Shown piece after piece: positions 6,178 through 12,666 of a stretch of DNA of 24,818 nucleotides (its first letter is position 1; the number at the start of each line of letters is the position of its first letter). The notes under the pieces were generated by a model. The model saw nothing but the letters and a program-made list of their open reading frames with translations, made no database searches and was not told the origin of the DNA. Both the position numbers and the translations under genes were made by a program. This DNA comes from JAWVZY01 sp033721955 (GTDB lineage: Bacteria > Patescibacteriota > Minisyncoccia > Spechtbacterales > 2-12-FULL-38-22), in assembly GCA_033721955.1 (NCBI GenBank), contig JAWVZY010000008.1:1-24818 (forward strand). The letters are read 5' to 3'.

Positions 6178-6579
6178 TTATGCAATACCGAGAACCTCAA
6201 GATCCTCAGCAGAAAAGCTTGCATCACCGGAGTTTCCCTCCGGGGGAGTTTCAAACAGCTCAACTGTAGCTGAATGAGTATCCCCATTTGCCAGCTTCTC
6301 AAGAACATAAGATATAGCATCTTTATACTTTGCGAAGTACTTGGGCCTGTGGCCGAATGTCAGGCCAGGGCCTCCGTATACCAGGGCGCGGCATCCACTG
6401 TAAGGCAGTAATAGCAATTCCTGCAAACTGCCGGCCTCTTCTTCTGCGCCGGAGTGAATTATGCGAATCTGCTTTTGTCTCTGGCCTTCTTCCAGCTGGT
6501 CAGTTCCTACATGCTTTTCTAAGACCGAAACTAACTTATTTTCCTCTGCATCTATTAAGGCATATCTTATAAGCGACAT
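6178..6579 (-). CDS. Hypothetical protein, 133 residues, own promoter and terminator
   Basis: I do not recognise this protein. It appears soluble, with no signal peptide or membrane helix, and is acidic (a C-terminal EDLEVLGIA and many Glu). A hydrophobic middle part contains LQELLLLPYSGCRALVYGGPGL. The start at 6579 (MSLIRYAL) is fixed by a good Shine-Dalgarno sequence, AAGGAGAC, seven bases upstream, which is rare in this window. The gene stands alone between a promoter (6610-6638) and a rho-independent terminator (6143-6171). By eye its base composition is richer in G and C than its neighbours, so it may have been acquired recently. Confidence 0.7.
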   Translation of the reverse strand: MSLIRYALIDAEENKLVSVLEKHVGTDQLEEGQRQKQIRIIHSGAEEEAGSLQELLLLPYSGCRALVYGGPGLTFGHRPKYFAKYKDAISYVLEKLANGDTHSATVELFETPPEGNSGDASFSAEDLEVLGIA

Positions 6580-6609
6580 TTCTGTCTCCTTCCTTTTCTG
6601 ATTAAAACA

Positions 6610-6638
6610 AGAGTAACGCATATTTATACTTTTTTCAA
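6610..6638 (-). promoter_or_regulatory. Promoter of the orphan gene
   Basis: On the minus strand: -35 TTGAAA, 17-base spacer, -10 TACTCT. The predicted start is about 24 bases before the ATG, leaving room for the AAGGAG ribosome binding site. The -10 is weak. Confidence 0.4.
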
Positions 6639-6642
6639 GTTG

Positions 6643-6715
6643 TGGACCCGACTGGATTTGAACCAGCGACCTCCACTATGCCATAGTGGCGCTCTGCCAG
6701 CTGAGCTACGGGCCC
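6643..6715 (-). tRNA. tRNA-Ala (anticodon GGC)
   Basis: Cloverleaf on the minus strand with acceptor GGGCCCG/CGGGTCC including the G3·U70 pair that marks alanine tRNAs, anticodon stem CCACT/AGTGG, loop ATGGCAT and T-arm CTGG-type. CCA is not encoded. It lies 17 bases after the tag stop codon and is probably transcribed with tag. Confidence 0.96.
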
Positions 6716-6732
6716 GTGTTTATAAATTTACA

Positions 6733-7311
6733 TTATTTTGCTAATTTTGCAACCTCACTATAACGGAGGCATGGAATAATATGATCGTTAACCATCCCCG
6801 TTGCCTGCATATGGGCATAAATTGTCGTAGGGCCTAAAAATTTAAAACCTCGTTTCTTTAAATCCTTCGCCCACCCCTGTGCCTCATCTATATACTGAGG
6901 ATAATCATTCATGGTTTTTAACTTATGCATTATAGGACTGCCCCCGACAAATTGCCAGGCATATTTTGAAAATGTGCCAAACTCATCCCGCACTTCAATA
7001 AACCTTTTAGCGTTATTAATTGCCGCCTCAATTTTTGCCCGATTGCGTATTATTCCCTCATCCTTCAAAAGACGGCTTAGATCACGCTTTGTAAATTTTG
7101 CCACTTTTTTATAATCAAAACCTTCAAATGCTTTGTTAAAATTGCCTCTTTTTCTCAAAATAATTTCCCAAGAAAGCCCCGCCTGAAAACTCTCTAAAAC
7201 CAGGAATTCAAAAATCTTCCTATCTCTATATAGAGGAACTCCCCATTCAGTATCGTGATATTTTTGGTACATCAGATTATTATCCGGCACCCACGGACAC
7301 CTTTTTTTCAT
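6733..7311 (-). CDS. tag: DNA-3-methyladenine glycosylase I
   Basis: Tag removes 3-methyladenine from alkylated DNA and starts base excision repair. The 192-residue protein is the usual family length (E. coli Tag is 187). The zinc ligands of the family are present: Cys5, His19 in YHDTEWG, His177 and Cys181 in NDHIIPC. The base-pocket residues are also visible: Glu40 and Trp48 in LESFQAGLSW, near a KR..F..AF..FD motif, and later GPTTIYAHMQATG. The start follows a 28-bp palindrome by six bases; no Shine-Dalgarno sequence is evident. tRNA-Ala follows closely on the same strand. Confidence 0.95.
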   Translation of the reverse strand: MKKRCPWVPDNNLMYQKYHDTEWGVPLYRDRKIFEFLVLESFQAGLSWEIILRKRGNFNKAFEGFDYKKVAKFTKRDLSRLLKDEGIIRNRAKIEAAINNAKRFIEVRDEFGTFSKYAWQFVGGSPIMHKLKTMNDYPQYIDEAQGWAKDLKKRGFKFLGPTTIYAHMQATGMVNDHIIPCLRYSEVAKLAK

Positions 7312-7317
7312 AATTAT

Positions 7318-7345
7318 TTTATTACTTAATTAATTAAGTAATAAA
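7318..7345. promoter_or_regulatory. 28-bp perfect palindrome upstream of tag
   Basis: Both strands read the same over 28 bases centred on ACTTAATTAATTAAGT. It lies between the 3' end of tRNA-Arg(CCT) and the tag start. It has no GC-rich stem, so a terminator is unlikely. It could be an operator for a dimeric repressor of tag, overlapping an AT-rich promoter. Confidence 0.4.
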
Positions 7346-7362
7346 TTCAGTAATAACTTTTG

Positions 7363-7435
7363 TGCCCTCACCTGGACTCGAACCAGGATTTGATCCTTAG
7401 GAGGGATCCGTTCTATCCTGTTGAACTATGAGGGC
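7363..7435 (-). tRNA. tRNA-Arg (anticodon CCT)
   Basis: Cloverleaf on the minus strand with acceptor GCCCTCA/TGAGGGC, anticodon stem GATCC/GGATC, loop CTCCTAA and T-arm CCTGG/CCAGG. CCA is not encoded. It reads AGG codons. Confidence 0.96.
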
Positions 7436-7446
7436 TCATACCCTGT

Positions 7447-7452
7447 ATTATA
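7447..7452 (-). promoter_or_regulatory. -10 element of tRNA-Arg(CCT)
   Basis: A consensus TATAAT on the minus strand lies 11 bases before the tRNA 5' end. No good -35 was found. It is arranged back to back with the htrA promoter. Confidence 0.45.
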
Positions 7453-7500
7453 AAGGATACTGCACTACAATACCATCAATTTTACTTAGTTTCAATATTA

Positions 7501-7528
7501 TTGCCTATACCACGCTATATGCTACAAT
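7501..7528 (+). promoter_or_regulatory. Promoter of the HtrA-like gene
   Basis: -35 TTGCCT, 16-base spacer, and extended -10 TG-C-TACAAT (7520-7528). Seven bases separate the -10 from the ATG at 7536, so transcription should start at or next to the start codon. Confidence 0.65.
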
Positions 7529-7535
7529 ATAGATA

Positions 7536-8579
7536 ATGGAGGCAAGCAATGAACAAGTAAAAGAAGTTATAAAAAAAGTAACCCCCGCGGTTATAAGTAT
7601 TGTAATTACAAAAGACATGCCTAAGGTTGAGGGCTTTTATAAAATGCCCTTAAACGGCAAACAATACATGGTGCCTAAATTCAAAAAAGGTGAAAAGGAG
7701 GCAGTAAAAATAGGTGGCGGAAGCGGTTTTTTTGTGAGCTCAAGCGGAATAGTTCTTACCAATAGCCACGTAGTGCAAGACCCCAAAGCAGAATATACAG
7801 CGTTTCTTGACCACGATGAAGAAAACAAAAGAAAATTAAAAGTAATTGCGCGCGATCCAATACACGATATTGCAATCTGCAAGATTGAAGGCACCGATTT
7901 TCCCTACCTTGAGCTAGGAGAATCATCAGATCTTGAGCTTGGAGAGTATGTAGTTGCAGTAGGTAACGCCTTGGGCGAATTTTCAAATACAGTAAGCCTG
8001 GGTATAATTTCAGGACTTAGTCGCTTTATTACAGCACAACACGGAGGACAACAAAGACATGCAGAGCGCCTTCGCGGCCTAATACAAACAGATGCGGCAA
8101 TTAATCCCGGAAATTCAGGAGGGCCACTTGTTAATTTAGATGGAAAAGTTATTGGACTAAATACAGCTGTTGTATTTGGCGCTCAAAATATCGGTTTCTC
8201 TATTCCAATTGACCAAGCCAAAAAAGATATTGAAGATATAAAACAATACGGCCATGTACGCCTACCATTCTTGGGCGTGCGCTACCTTATACTTGATGAA
8301 AAGATGAAACAAGAAAACGACTTGCCTGTAGACCATGGCGCGCTTATCATGAGAGAAAGCTTAGGCGATACAGCTGTAATCCCCGGTTCTTCAGCAGATA
8401 AAGCTGGGTTAAAAGAATTTGATATTATACTTGAAGTAGATGGCAAAAAAATAACGCCTGAACTTACCATTCAAGATGTTATACAAGAAAAAGAAATAGG
8501 AGATACAGTAACAATGAAGGTGCTTAGTGGTAAAAAGGAAAAAGAATTAAAAGTAGAACTTGAAGAAAAAAGAAGGTAA
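7536..8579 (+). CDS. HtrA/DegP-like serine protease with one PDZ domain, no export signal
   Basis: A trypsin-fold protease of the HtrA family, which normally degrades misfolded proteins in the cell envelope. The catalytic triad is His78 (TNSHVV), Asp111 (HDIAI) and Ser194 (NPGNSGGP). A C-terminal PDZ domain starts near residue 248 (LPFLGVRYL) and includes GSSADKAGLKEFDIILEVDGK. At 347 residues it is short. The usual N-terminal signal peptide or membrane anchor is missing, and an in-frame TAG at 7530-7532 rules out an upstream extension. The predicted mRNA is leaderless. This is the only plus-strand gene of the window; it converges on ychF at a shared terminator. The protease identity is firm, but a cytoplasmic location is only inferred. 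Confidence 0.93.
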   Translation: MEASNEQVKEVIKKVTPAVISIVITKDMPKVEGFYKMPLNGKQYMVPKFKKGEKEAVKIGGGSGFFVSSSGIVLTNSHVVQDPKAEYTAFLDHDEENKRKLKVIARDPIHDIAICKIEGTDFPYLELGESSDLELGEYVVAVGNALGEFSNTVSLGIISGLSRFITAQHGGQQRHAERLRGLIQTDAAINPGNSGGPLVNLDGKVIGLNTAVVFGAQNIGFSIPIDQAKKDIEDIKQYGHVRLPFLGVRYLILDEKMKQENDLPVDHGALIMRESLGDTAVIPGSSADKAGLKEFDIILEVDGKKITPELTIQDVIQEKEIGDTVTMKVLSGKKEKELKVELEEKRR

Positions 8580-8595
8580 ATTTTATTAAAGTGCT

Positions 8596-8625
8596 AAAAA
8601 AATCCGCCAAACGGCGGATTTTTTA
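8596..8625. terminator. Bidirectional terminator between htrA-like and ychF
   Basis: AATCCGCC and GGCGGATT pair over 8 bp around AAAC. The stem has an A-run on its left and a T-run on its right, so it works on either strand for the two convergent genes. Confidence 0.9.
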
Positions 8626-8644
8626 TTATATATGACTAAATAAG

Positions 8645-9715
8645 TTAGCTATGTAAAAATAACATTACATCTCCATCTTTAACGATATATTCTTTACCTT
8701 CTGTACGTATAAGCCCCTTTGAGCGAGCATTTGCCCAACTTCCCGCATCAAGCAGTTTATCCCATTGAATTACCTCGGCCCTAATAAACTTACTTTGAAA
8801 ATCGGTATGTATTTTGCCTGCCGCCTCAGGCGCTGTACTCCCCTTTCCGGTTGTCCAAGCACGCGTTTCCTTTTCACCTGTTGTAAAAAATGTAATTAAA
8901 TTTAAAATTTCATATCCTGTATTTATAAGTTCATATAACCCACTCTCACCCAAGCCAAGTTCATTGCGTTCTTCTTTGGATAGATCTACAGAATCTAATT
9001 CCTCGCGCACATCTATTTTTACATAAGCAGAGCCCAATTTTTCTATATATTCCCTCAATTCACCGCTTATATCATCTCCCTTTGAATTCAAAAGAAAAAA
9101 ATAGGGTTTTGAAGTCAAAAGCTGCATTTCCTTTATAACTTTGTTAAACTTCTCACTCATTTCATTGTCTTGCATATAATTATAAACATGCATATCATTA
9201 TCTAAAGACTCTTTTAATTTCTGTACTACCTCAAGCTCTTCTTTTGCATCCCTATCTCCTGTGCGCGCCCTGCCCTCCAAATTATCAATTCTTTTTTCAA
9301 TGCTTTCAAGATCTTTTAAAGCAAGTTCTGTACGCAAAGTTTCAATATCACGAATAGGATCAACTGTATCTTCTACATGATGGATATCAGCCAATTTAAA
9401 TGTACGAACCACATATAATATGGCGTCAGTTTCACGGATATTTGCAAGGAATTGATTACCAAGCCCCTCCCCCTTATTGGCGCCCTTAACAAGCCCGGCA
9501 ATATCTGTAAATTCAATAGCAGTGGGGATTACTTTTGCCGAAGCGGACAGCTCTGCCAGCTTGTCTAATCTTTCATCCGGCACCTCAACTACACCCACAT
9601 TGGGGTCTATGGTAGCAAATGGGTAATTTGCTATTTCAACATCTTTTTTTGTAAGGGCTGTAAATAATGTAGATTTGCCCACATTAGGTAACCCAACAAT
9701 TCCTATAGATAACAT
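8645..9715 (-). CDS. ychF: Obg-like ATPase YchF
   Basis: YchF is a ribosome-associated P-loop ATPase of the TRAFAC/Obg class linked to translation and stress responses. The 356-residue protein has G1 GLPNVGKST at residues 8-16, switch II DIAGLVKGANKGEGLGN, a helical insert (about 130-200), and a C-terminal TGS domain with LITFFTTGEKETRAWT and GKIHTDFQSKFIRAEVI. The loop that sets nucleotide preference is usually NxxE in this family; here the equivalent position reads LLNSKGDD, so the glutamate is not in its normal place. Length and domain order are otherwise typical. It ends at the bidirectional terminator shared with the protease gene. Confidence 0.95.
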   Translation of the reverse strand: MLSIGIVGLPNVGKSTLFTALTKKDVEIANYPFATIDPNVGVVEVPDERLDKLAELSASAKVIPTAIEFTDIAGLVKGANKGEGLGNQFLANIRETDAILYVVRTFKLADIHHVEDTVDPIRDIETLRTELALKDLESIEKRIDNLEGRARTGDRDAKEELEVVQKLKESLDNDMHVYNYMQDNEMSEKFNKVIKEMQLLTSKPYFFLLNSKGDDISGELREYIEKLGSAYVKIDVREELDSVDLSKEERNELGLGESGLYELINTGYEILNLITFFTTGEKETRAWTTGKGSTAPEAAGKIHTDFQSKFIRAEVIQWDKLLDAGSWANARSKGLIRTEGKEYIVKDGDVMLFLHS

Positions 9716-9743
9716 ACAAAAATTTGTTACAACATATAATCTA

Positions 9744-9778
9744 ACAAAAAACCGCCTTAATTACAATCAAAGCGGTTT
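9744..9778 (-). terminator. Rho-independent terminator after the CYTH-kinase gene
   Basis: On the minus strand, AAACCGC and GCGGTTT enclose a 16-base loop and are followed by further Ts. It lies nine bases behind the stop codon at 9788. Confidence 0.7.
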
Positions 9779-9787
9779 GTTTATATA

Positions 9788-10936
9788 CTAATTAAGATCG
9801 AAGGCCTCTTCTATTAGAGCCATGGCTCTAGCTTCTTTTTGCTCCCATCCGCTACCATTAGGTATGAAATGAAAATTAGGATGCCCCTGCCAGGCAAGAA
9901 GAGTTGTGTTCTGAAGGGCGAGTACCTCTTCATATGTTTCATGGCGTGCGGGATTATTCTTCTTTTCCCTTTCAAAAATATCTTTAGGCGGTGCTTCAAA
10001 ATAGATTACCATATCATAGCGGGCATCTTCCCAAGCCGTTTTTGTGCGCATAACTCGCTCAAATTCATCTGTGCCCTCTTCAAGATAAGCGGCGCTATCA
10101 CGCGTTCCTCTGTCAATTAAAGTACCAGTTTTACCAATGCTTTGAGCATGCTCTATGCAAGAACTCTCAAGTGTACCCTGCAAGGAATATAAGCTCTTTT
10201 GAAAATTATGCATCTTCCGCGCCTCTGCCGTTGGATCAAGTTCGGCAACTTCTTTATCTACTATGGGCAATACACCCGCATGCGCTATAAGCAATGTAGC
10301 TGCCTCAGGCACACAATGAATATCTTCTCCGTATTTTTCCTGAACCTTTTTCAACACTGTACTTTTACCTGAGCAAGGAGGACCTGTAAGTACGACTGTT
10401 GGCATATTAGCGCTATATTTTAAAATTACATCAGGTGAAATTGCTCCTTTAGTTTGTAAATTTCTAAGCTGTGTTGCAAATCGAGCTAAATGAAGATTTG
10501 TAAGCGATTCTGTTACTTCTTCTGCCGTGATAATCCACGGAGGAAGCTTCACTTCTTCATCAGCGCTCTCCATCTCATATTCAGCTAAAATAATGTTTTC
10601 TAGAGGCGGCCTTAAAAAATCTACCTCCCAACCATCACGGAGAAATCTTACCTTTTCCAAAAAATGCCAGCTTGCATCTAGCAAGAACCGCCCTGCCTCA
10701 AGCCCTACTTCTTTTTCTCTCTCAATACGCTCAAGCCCAAAACCTTCTTTAGTTGTTAAGATAGCTCGAACCTTATCGGCATCTCCATCAGCTATTCGTA
10801 CCCGCAGATGTTGAAAAGGGCCGGGTAGCTCATAATAACCCTGTACAATATCTTTTTGCCCTTCTATTGCCGAAAAAAATTCATCTTCATCTATTTCAAA
10901 AACTAAAAATCTTCTTTCAATTTCTTTACTACTCAT
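9788..10936 (-). CDS. CYTH domain fused to a P-loop kinase-like (AAA_28-type) domain
   Basis: This 382-residue two-domain protein begins with a CYTH (triphosphate tunnel metalloenzyme) domain, about residues 1-160. It has EIERR at 5-9 in place of the usual ExExK, HLRVRI, TTKEG, KVRFLRDGWEVDFL and ILAEYEME, which supply the charged residues lining the tunnel. The second half has Walker A GPPCSGKST near residues 183-191, followed by VPEAATLLI and LIDRGTRDSAAYLEEG, a layout like the AAA_28/NadR-type kinases. CYTH enzymes hydrolyse inorganic or organic triphosphates; the second domain probably phosphorylates or hydrolyses a nucleotide-related substrate. It has its own promoter, a weak ribosome binding site and a terminator, so it is monocistronic. 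The joint reaction is unknown. Confidence 0.8.
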   Translation of the reverse strand: MSSKEIERRFLVFEIDEDEFFSAIEGQKDIVQGYYELPGPFQHLRVRIADGDADKVRAILTTKEGFGLERIEREKEVGLEAGRFLLDASWHFLEKVRFLRDGWEVDFLRPPLENIILAEYEMESADEEVKLPPWIITAEEVTESLTNLHLARFATQLRNLQTKGAISPDVILKYSANMPTVVLTGPPCSGKSTVLKKVQEKYGEDIHCVPEAATLLIAHAGVLPIVDKEVAELDPTAEARKMHNFQKSLYSLQGTLESSCIEHAQSIGKTGTLIDRGTRDSAAYLEEGTDEFERVMRTKTAWEDARYDMVIYFEAPPKDIFEREKKNNPARHETYEEVLALQNTTLLAWQGHPNFHFIPNGSGWEQKEARAMALIEEAFDLN

Positions 10937-10980
10937 CTAAATACCTGCCTTCCTTATTGCGTATGTTAAGTACCGTATAT

Positions 10981-11009
10981 AATATAAATTATTTTTATAT
11001 TATAGGCAA
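10981..11009 (-). promoter_or_regulatory. Promoter of the CYTH-kinase gene
   Basis: On the minus strand: -35 TTGCCT, 17-base spacer, -10 TATATT. The predicted leader is about 37 bases and carries a purine stretch GGAAGGCAGG before the ATG at 10936. Confidence 0.5.
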
Positions 11010-11014
11010 ATTAT

Positions 11015-11042
11015 AAAATTACCCTCTCTCGAGGGTAATTTT
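11015..11042 (-). terminator. Terminator of the tRNA-Arg/tRNA-His unit
   Basis: A perfect 12-bp stem, AAAATTACCCTC against GAGGGTAATTTT, with a four-base loop, eight bases past the tRNA-His 3' end. The base of the stem supplies the T-run. Confidence 0.85.
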
Positions 11043-11049
11043 ATTTATG

Positions 11050-11122
11050 GGTGCCCGAGCGGAATCGAACCGCCGTCGCACGGACCACAACCGTGAGCTT
11101 TAACCACTAAGCTACGGGCACC
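11050..11122 (-). tRNA. tRNA-His (anticodon GTG)
   Basis: Cloverleaf on the minus strand with acceptor GTGCCCG/CGGGCAC, anticodon stem CACGG/CCGTG, loop TTGTGGT and T-stem GGCGG/CCGCT. The extra G at -1 opposite C73, the histidine identity pair, is encoded and included in the coordinates. Confidence 0.96.
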
Positions 11123-11128
11123 ATGTAG

Positions 11129-11202
11129 CGCCCTCGGCAGGATTTGAACCTGCGACCTTGGGTTTAGAAAACCCCTGCTCTATCCGGCTGAGCTACGAGG
11201 GC
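11129..11202 (-). tRNA. tRNA-Arg (anticodon TCT)
   Basis: Cloverleaf on the minus strand with acceptor GCCCTCG/CGAGGGC, loop TTTCTAA (anticodon TCT, reads AGA) and T-arm GCAGG/CCTGC. The outermost anticodon-stem pair (27-43) is a G·A mismatch. It is separated from tRNA-His by six bases. Confidence 0.95.
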
Positions 11203-11220
11203 AAAACAAAGACAATACTA

Positions 11221-11249
11221 ATTATACACTAAAATACACTAAAAAACAA
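11221..11249 (-). promoter_or_regulatory. Promoter of tRNA-Arg(TCT)/tRNA-His
   Basis: On the minus strand: -35 TTGTTT, 17-base spacer, -10 TATAAT with TG directly before it. The predicted start is about 12 bases before the tRNA. It also marks the end of the pilus operon, for which I see no clear terminator. Confidence 0.7.
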
Positions 11250-11293
11250 GTTTATAGCAAAACATGCTGCTAAAAGCCGTGGAAAAGAGAATC

Positions 11294-11587
11294 CTAGGGT
11301 TGAAAAGGATTGTTCGAAGGTATAGACGCACCAGAAGTATTCTGCTCCTGTATATACCCCTTTGCCTGTTCAAATAAATTATCGTTAACTTTCCTCACAC
11401 TAACAAAGACATCATATTCAGCGCGAGTCACTTGAAAAGCGTCGGCATAGAAAAAGTATGCACCCAAAGACAAAGCTAAAATTGCACCTACTAATACAAA
11501 GTAGGTAAAATGTCTACTTAACAAAACCGGTAAGTTCTTGAAGAATGCGGGCATACCTTCTTTAATTTTTTTTAGTTTATTATTCAT
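11294..11587 (-). CDS. Small single-helix membrane protein in the pilP position
   Basis: This 97-residue protein has a basic N-terminus and one membrane helix (about residues 27-48). A short extracytoplasmic part follows, with RAEYDVFVSVRKVNDNLFEQAKGYI, and the protein ends in a Pro/Asn-rich tail. It does not show the lipobox or the β-domain of PilP. It starts seven bases after pilO and is the last gene of the pilus locus, where Gram-negative operons have pilP and pilQ. A role as a partner of the PilM-PilN-PilO alignment complex is inferred from position alone. I do not recognise a family. Confidence 0.7.
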   Translation of the reverse strand: MNNKLKKIKEGMPAFFKNLPVLLSRHFTYFVLVGAILALSLGAYFFYADAFQVTRAEYDVFVSVRKVNDNLFEQAKGYIQEQNTSGASIPSNNPFQP

Positions 11588-11594
11588 AAAATAC

Positions 11595-12116
11595 TTATTT
11601 AAAATAAACCTTAAATGTTAAATTAGCCTGTATTCCATCTTCTACAGGCGCAAAGGAGTATTGACTAATATTAATTAAATATGGCTCTTGATGTAACTGC
11701 TGCATAAATCGAATAATGTTTTGAAATGTGCCTGTCAACTCTATATTAAACTCAAGTTCAATGGGTTTGCCCTTAGGATTGGTAATCTCGCGTACCCCTC
11801 CAATATTGTACTCATTTTGAGTTAGGACGGCTAGTTCTTCTAATTGCTGTATAAAGTCCAGCTTATCTTCTTCTGCCAAAAACGCACTTTGTATAATATT
11901 AATATCTTCTCCTGCCTCTTCAAGTTCTCGCTTAAGTTCATTTCGAAGGTCTGTTTTTTTCTCTATCTCTTCCAATGTTTTCACCTGCGCAATGTACTCG
12001 TTTTTTGCCTCCGAAAACTGTGCAAAAAGAATTTGCCACGAAATAAAAATACTGGCCAAAATAATAAGTATAAGGCTGCCGATTGCTATATAAAATTTAT
12101 TCTTTGTATTTTTCAT
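11595..12116 (-). CDS. pilO: Type IV pilus inner-membrane protein PilO-like
   Basis: PilO and PilN form a heterodimer that links the cytoplasmic PilM ring to the extracytoplasmic pilus machinery. This 173-residue protein has one N-terminal helix (residues about 9-30) and a heptad-rich coiled coil (about 33-80, with TLEEIEKKTDLRNELKRELEEAG). It ends in a ferredoxin-like domain with the characteristic ELTGTFQNIIRFMQQLHQEPYLINI stretch. The start overlaps the pilN stop as ATGA, a sign of translational coupling. Length and order (M, N, O) fit the family well. Confidence 0.85.
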   Translation of the reverse strand: MKNTKNKFYIAIGSLILIILASIFISWQILFAQFSEAKNEYIAQVKTLEEIEKKTDLRNELKRELEEAGEDINIIQSAFLAEEDKLDFIQQLEELAVLTQNEYNIGGVREITNPKGKPIELEFNIELTGTFQNIIRFMQQLHQEPYLINISQYSFAPVEDGIQANLTFKVYFK

Positions 12117-12661
12117 TTATTTTCGGCAATAGTTAACGTAAATTGAAAATTAATATCCTCAGCTTTTAAGAGATTAGACAAGGGAGATTCTACTGATGAA
12201 AAGGTCTCATCATTCTCTAGACTGTTTTGCATCGCCAAAACCTGTGTTCTTAAATTAGCATGCCCGTTAATAAACAATCTCCCTGTTTGCGCATTAAAGC
12301 TAAGATCTGTCAGTTCAGCTCCTGCTGGCACGACTTCAGCAATTTTTTCTAAAATATCTATAGCGTTATGAGGATTGTTTTTTTGTATATTTGTTATCCT
12401 GGACAAAAGTCCATTAAATTCGTTTATTTCTTGCTCTGTTTTTTCTGCCTCTATAGTTTTTTCCTGAGAGCTTATTCTTTCAACGCGCTCCTCTACAGCA
12501 AGGCCCTGAATAGATAGGTATTGTATAGCAGTAAATATAACAATACCGAAAACCACCGCCCAAAAAATAACCGCAATAGAAAATGCCCAAAAGAGCCGAG
12601 TAAATATCTCCGTTTTTAATTTTTGTCTTTGTTGAGTGGGTAAAAAATTAAAGCTTATCAT
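12113..12661 (-). CDS. pilN: Type IV pilus inner-membrane protein PilN-like
   Basis: The N-terminus MISFNFLPTQQRQK is the PilN type: a short cytoplasmic segment with the N-L-P motif that inserts into the groove of PilM. One membrane helix (about 22-46), a coiled coil with EERVERISSQEKTIEAEK, and a small α/β domain with AEVVPAGAELTDLSFN follow. The protein is 182 residues, the usual size. It lies five bases after pilM and overlaps pilO by four. Its stop is TGA, which confirms that TGA ends translation in this organism. Confidence 0.88.
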   Translation of the reverse strand: MISFNFLPTQQRQKLKTEIFTRLFWAFSIAVIFWAVVFGIVIFTAIQYLSIQGLAVEERVERISSQEKTIEAEKTEQEINEFNGLLSRITNIQKNNPHNAIDILEKIAEVVPAGAELTDLSFNAQTGRLFINGHANLRTQVLAMQNSLENDETFSSVESPLSNLLKAEDINFQFTLTIAENK

Positions 12662-12666
12662 GTTAT

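Noticed and set aside
7536..7560. GGAGG followed by an ATG at 7549 as the htrA start
   Set aside because: The ATG is out of frame with the protease and meets a stop after three codons. The upstream ATG at 7536 gives the full protein.
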